NCBI GenBank assembly: GCA_910584065.1
Contig: CAJTZN010000021.1
Coordinates: 1 to 58,283, forward strand
Direction of reading: 5' to 3'
Length of the DNA stretch: 58,283 nucleotides
Source of the DNA: an uncultured Eubacterium sp.
GTDB taxonomy: Bacteria; Bacillota; Clostridia; Lachnospirales; Lachnospiraceae
Part shown: one piece after another, positions 57,832 through 58,283 of the stretch
Numbering within the stretch: position 1 is the first letter of the stretch
Layout of the letters: the number at the start of each line of letters is the position of its first letter
Position numbers and translations under genes: made by a program
The notes under the pieces: generated by a model
Seen by the model: the letters and a program-made list of their open reading frames with translations, nothing else
What the model was told of the DNA's origin: nothing
Database searches by the model: none

Positions 57832-58283
57832 AAAACTGGAACTAACCTGTATGATAGTAACAGATTTGCTCCAGTTCTAATCAACTTCATTTTTTCAGAC
57901 TTCCAGCAATTTGCAAGAAGGTTCATTGACCACAGGAACAGATCGTCCCTGTCATTTTCTACGATATGGCAGATCTAGTATCCATCCGTGACGCATATGC
58001 CGCTGTAGCCTTTTATAGTTCTAAGGGAATGGATACCCTCTACATTTCTTTTTCAACCTTGCCTTCCTTTGAATTTGCCGGATAACACTTTATCCACAAG
58101 TTTCACAACTCCGATCGTTTCTTTTCCATTAAGCATTTTTTACTTTTTCATCGTTTTGATCCATTCTCTTTCTTTCGAATTACTTTATTGGTATCACCTC
58201 ATATTTACCATAATCAATTCCATATAATACCTAAATTCCCGTGTCCATTATATCTAGGTGGACCTGGGAAACTCTACTTCCAT
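57832..58283. other. Gene-free right end of the window
   Basis: No open frame with a plausible start and binding site longer than about 30 codons is seen on either strand. An imperfect stem AACTGGA / TCCAGTT (57834-57880) may end the nucleoside phosphorylase transcript. On the minus strand fragments such as MLNGKETIGVVKLVDKVL (about 58135-58080) look like coding remnants broken by stops, so this may be a decayed gene. No tRNA, repeat array or insertion-sequence end is visible. Confidence 0.5.

Overview
The window looks like chromosome from a motile, anaerobic Lachnospiraceae-type Firmicute (clostridial cluster XIVa; genus not assignable by eye). The grounds are gene content and order: flgM-flgN-flgK-flgL-fliW-csrA-flaG-fliD-fliS-hag, an hprK-glk-murB-rapZ-whiA-HPr-like-dnaE-pfkA run, the [FeFe]-hydrogenase maturase HydG, strong AGGAGG ribosome binding sites and sigma-A / sigma-28 type promoters. 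Most genes lie on the minus strand, so the descriptions below follow transcription from right to left.

Region 1 (1-15.7 kb) is a glycan-assembly island immediately downstream of the flagellin gene, so flagellin glycosylation is the likely job. It holds a dTDP-sugar 3,4-ketoisomerase, a hexapeptide acetyltransferase, a TPR/GT2/methyltransferase fusion, a TPR/alkaline-phosphatase-superfamily protein, a nucleotidyltransferase/PLP-enzyme fusion, three genes carrying five copies of one GT2-like module (three of them fused in a 1247-residue protein), and two CgeB-like glycosyltransferases. A small plus-strand gene of unknown function is embedded among them.

Region 2 (15.9-27.8 kb) is a late-flagellar cluster in three transcription units: flgM-flgN-flgK-flgK2-flgL-fliW-csrA, flaG-fliD-fliS-fliT and hag. 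Each is preceded by a sigma-28-like promoter. FliW, CsrA and a CsrA-type motif over the hag ribosome binding site indicate the three-node flagellin homeostasis switch. Two FlgK paralogues lie in tandem.

Region 3 (27.8-32.1 kb) is a parC/parE-like topoisomerase pair. Next to it (32.2-32.9 kb) is the most interesting element of the window: a type III toxin-antitoxin locus with a sigma-A promoter, three 36-nt tandem repeats of a ToxI-type antitoxin RNA, a hairpin terminator, and a ToxN/AbiQ-family toxin gene that is frameshifted and internally deleted.

Region 4 (33-46.4 kb) holds housekeeping and accessory genes: lysA, an M18 aminopeptidase, truA with an unknown partner, a KDPG aldolase/VOC fusion, a BlaI/M56 (BlaR-like) sensor-repressor pair with two matching operators, an AT-rich AAA-ATPase/PD-(D/E)XK protein, hydG, a DUF6465 protein, a small acidic membrane protein and pfkA.

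Region 5 (46.5-55.1 kb) is an HprK-led operon (hprK, glk, murB, rapZ, whiA, HPr-like, dnaE, and pfkA close behind). Its HPr-like protein has lost the phospho-accepting histidine but keeps the HprK serine site, as Crh does. Region 6 (55.2-57.8 kb) is a plus-strand accessory run: a DUF1801 protein, a ferritin-like di-iron protein, a DUF402 protein and a nucleoside phosphorylase. The last 450 bases carry no gene I can support.
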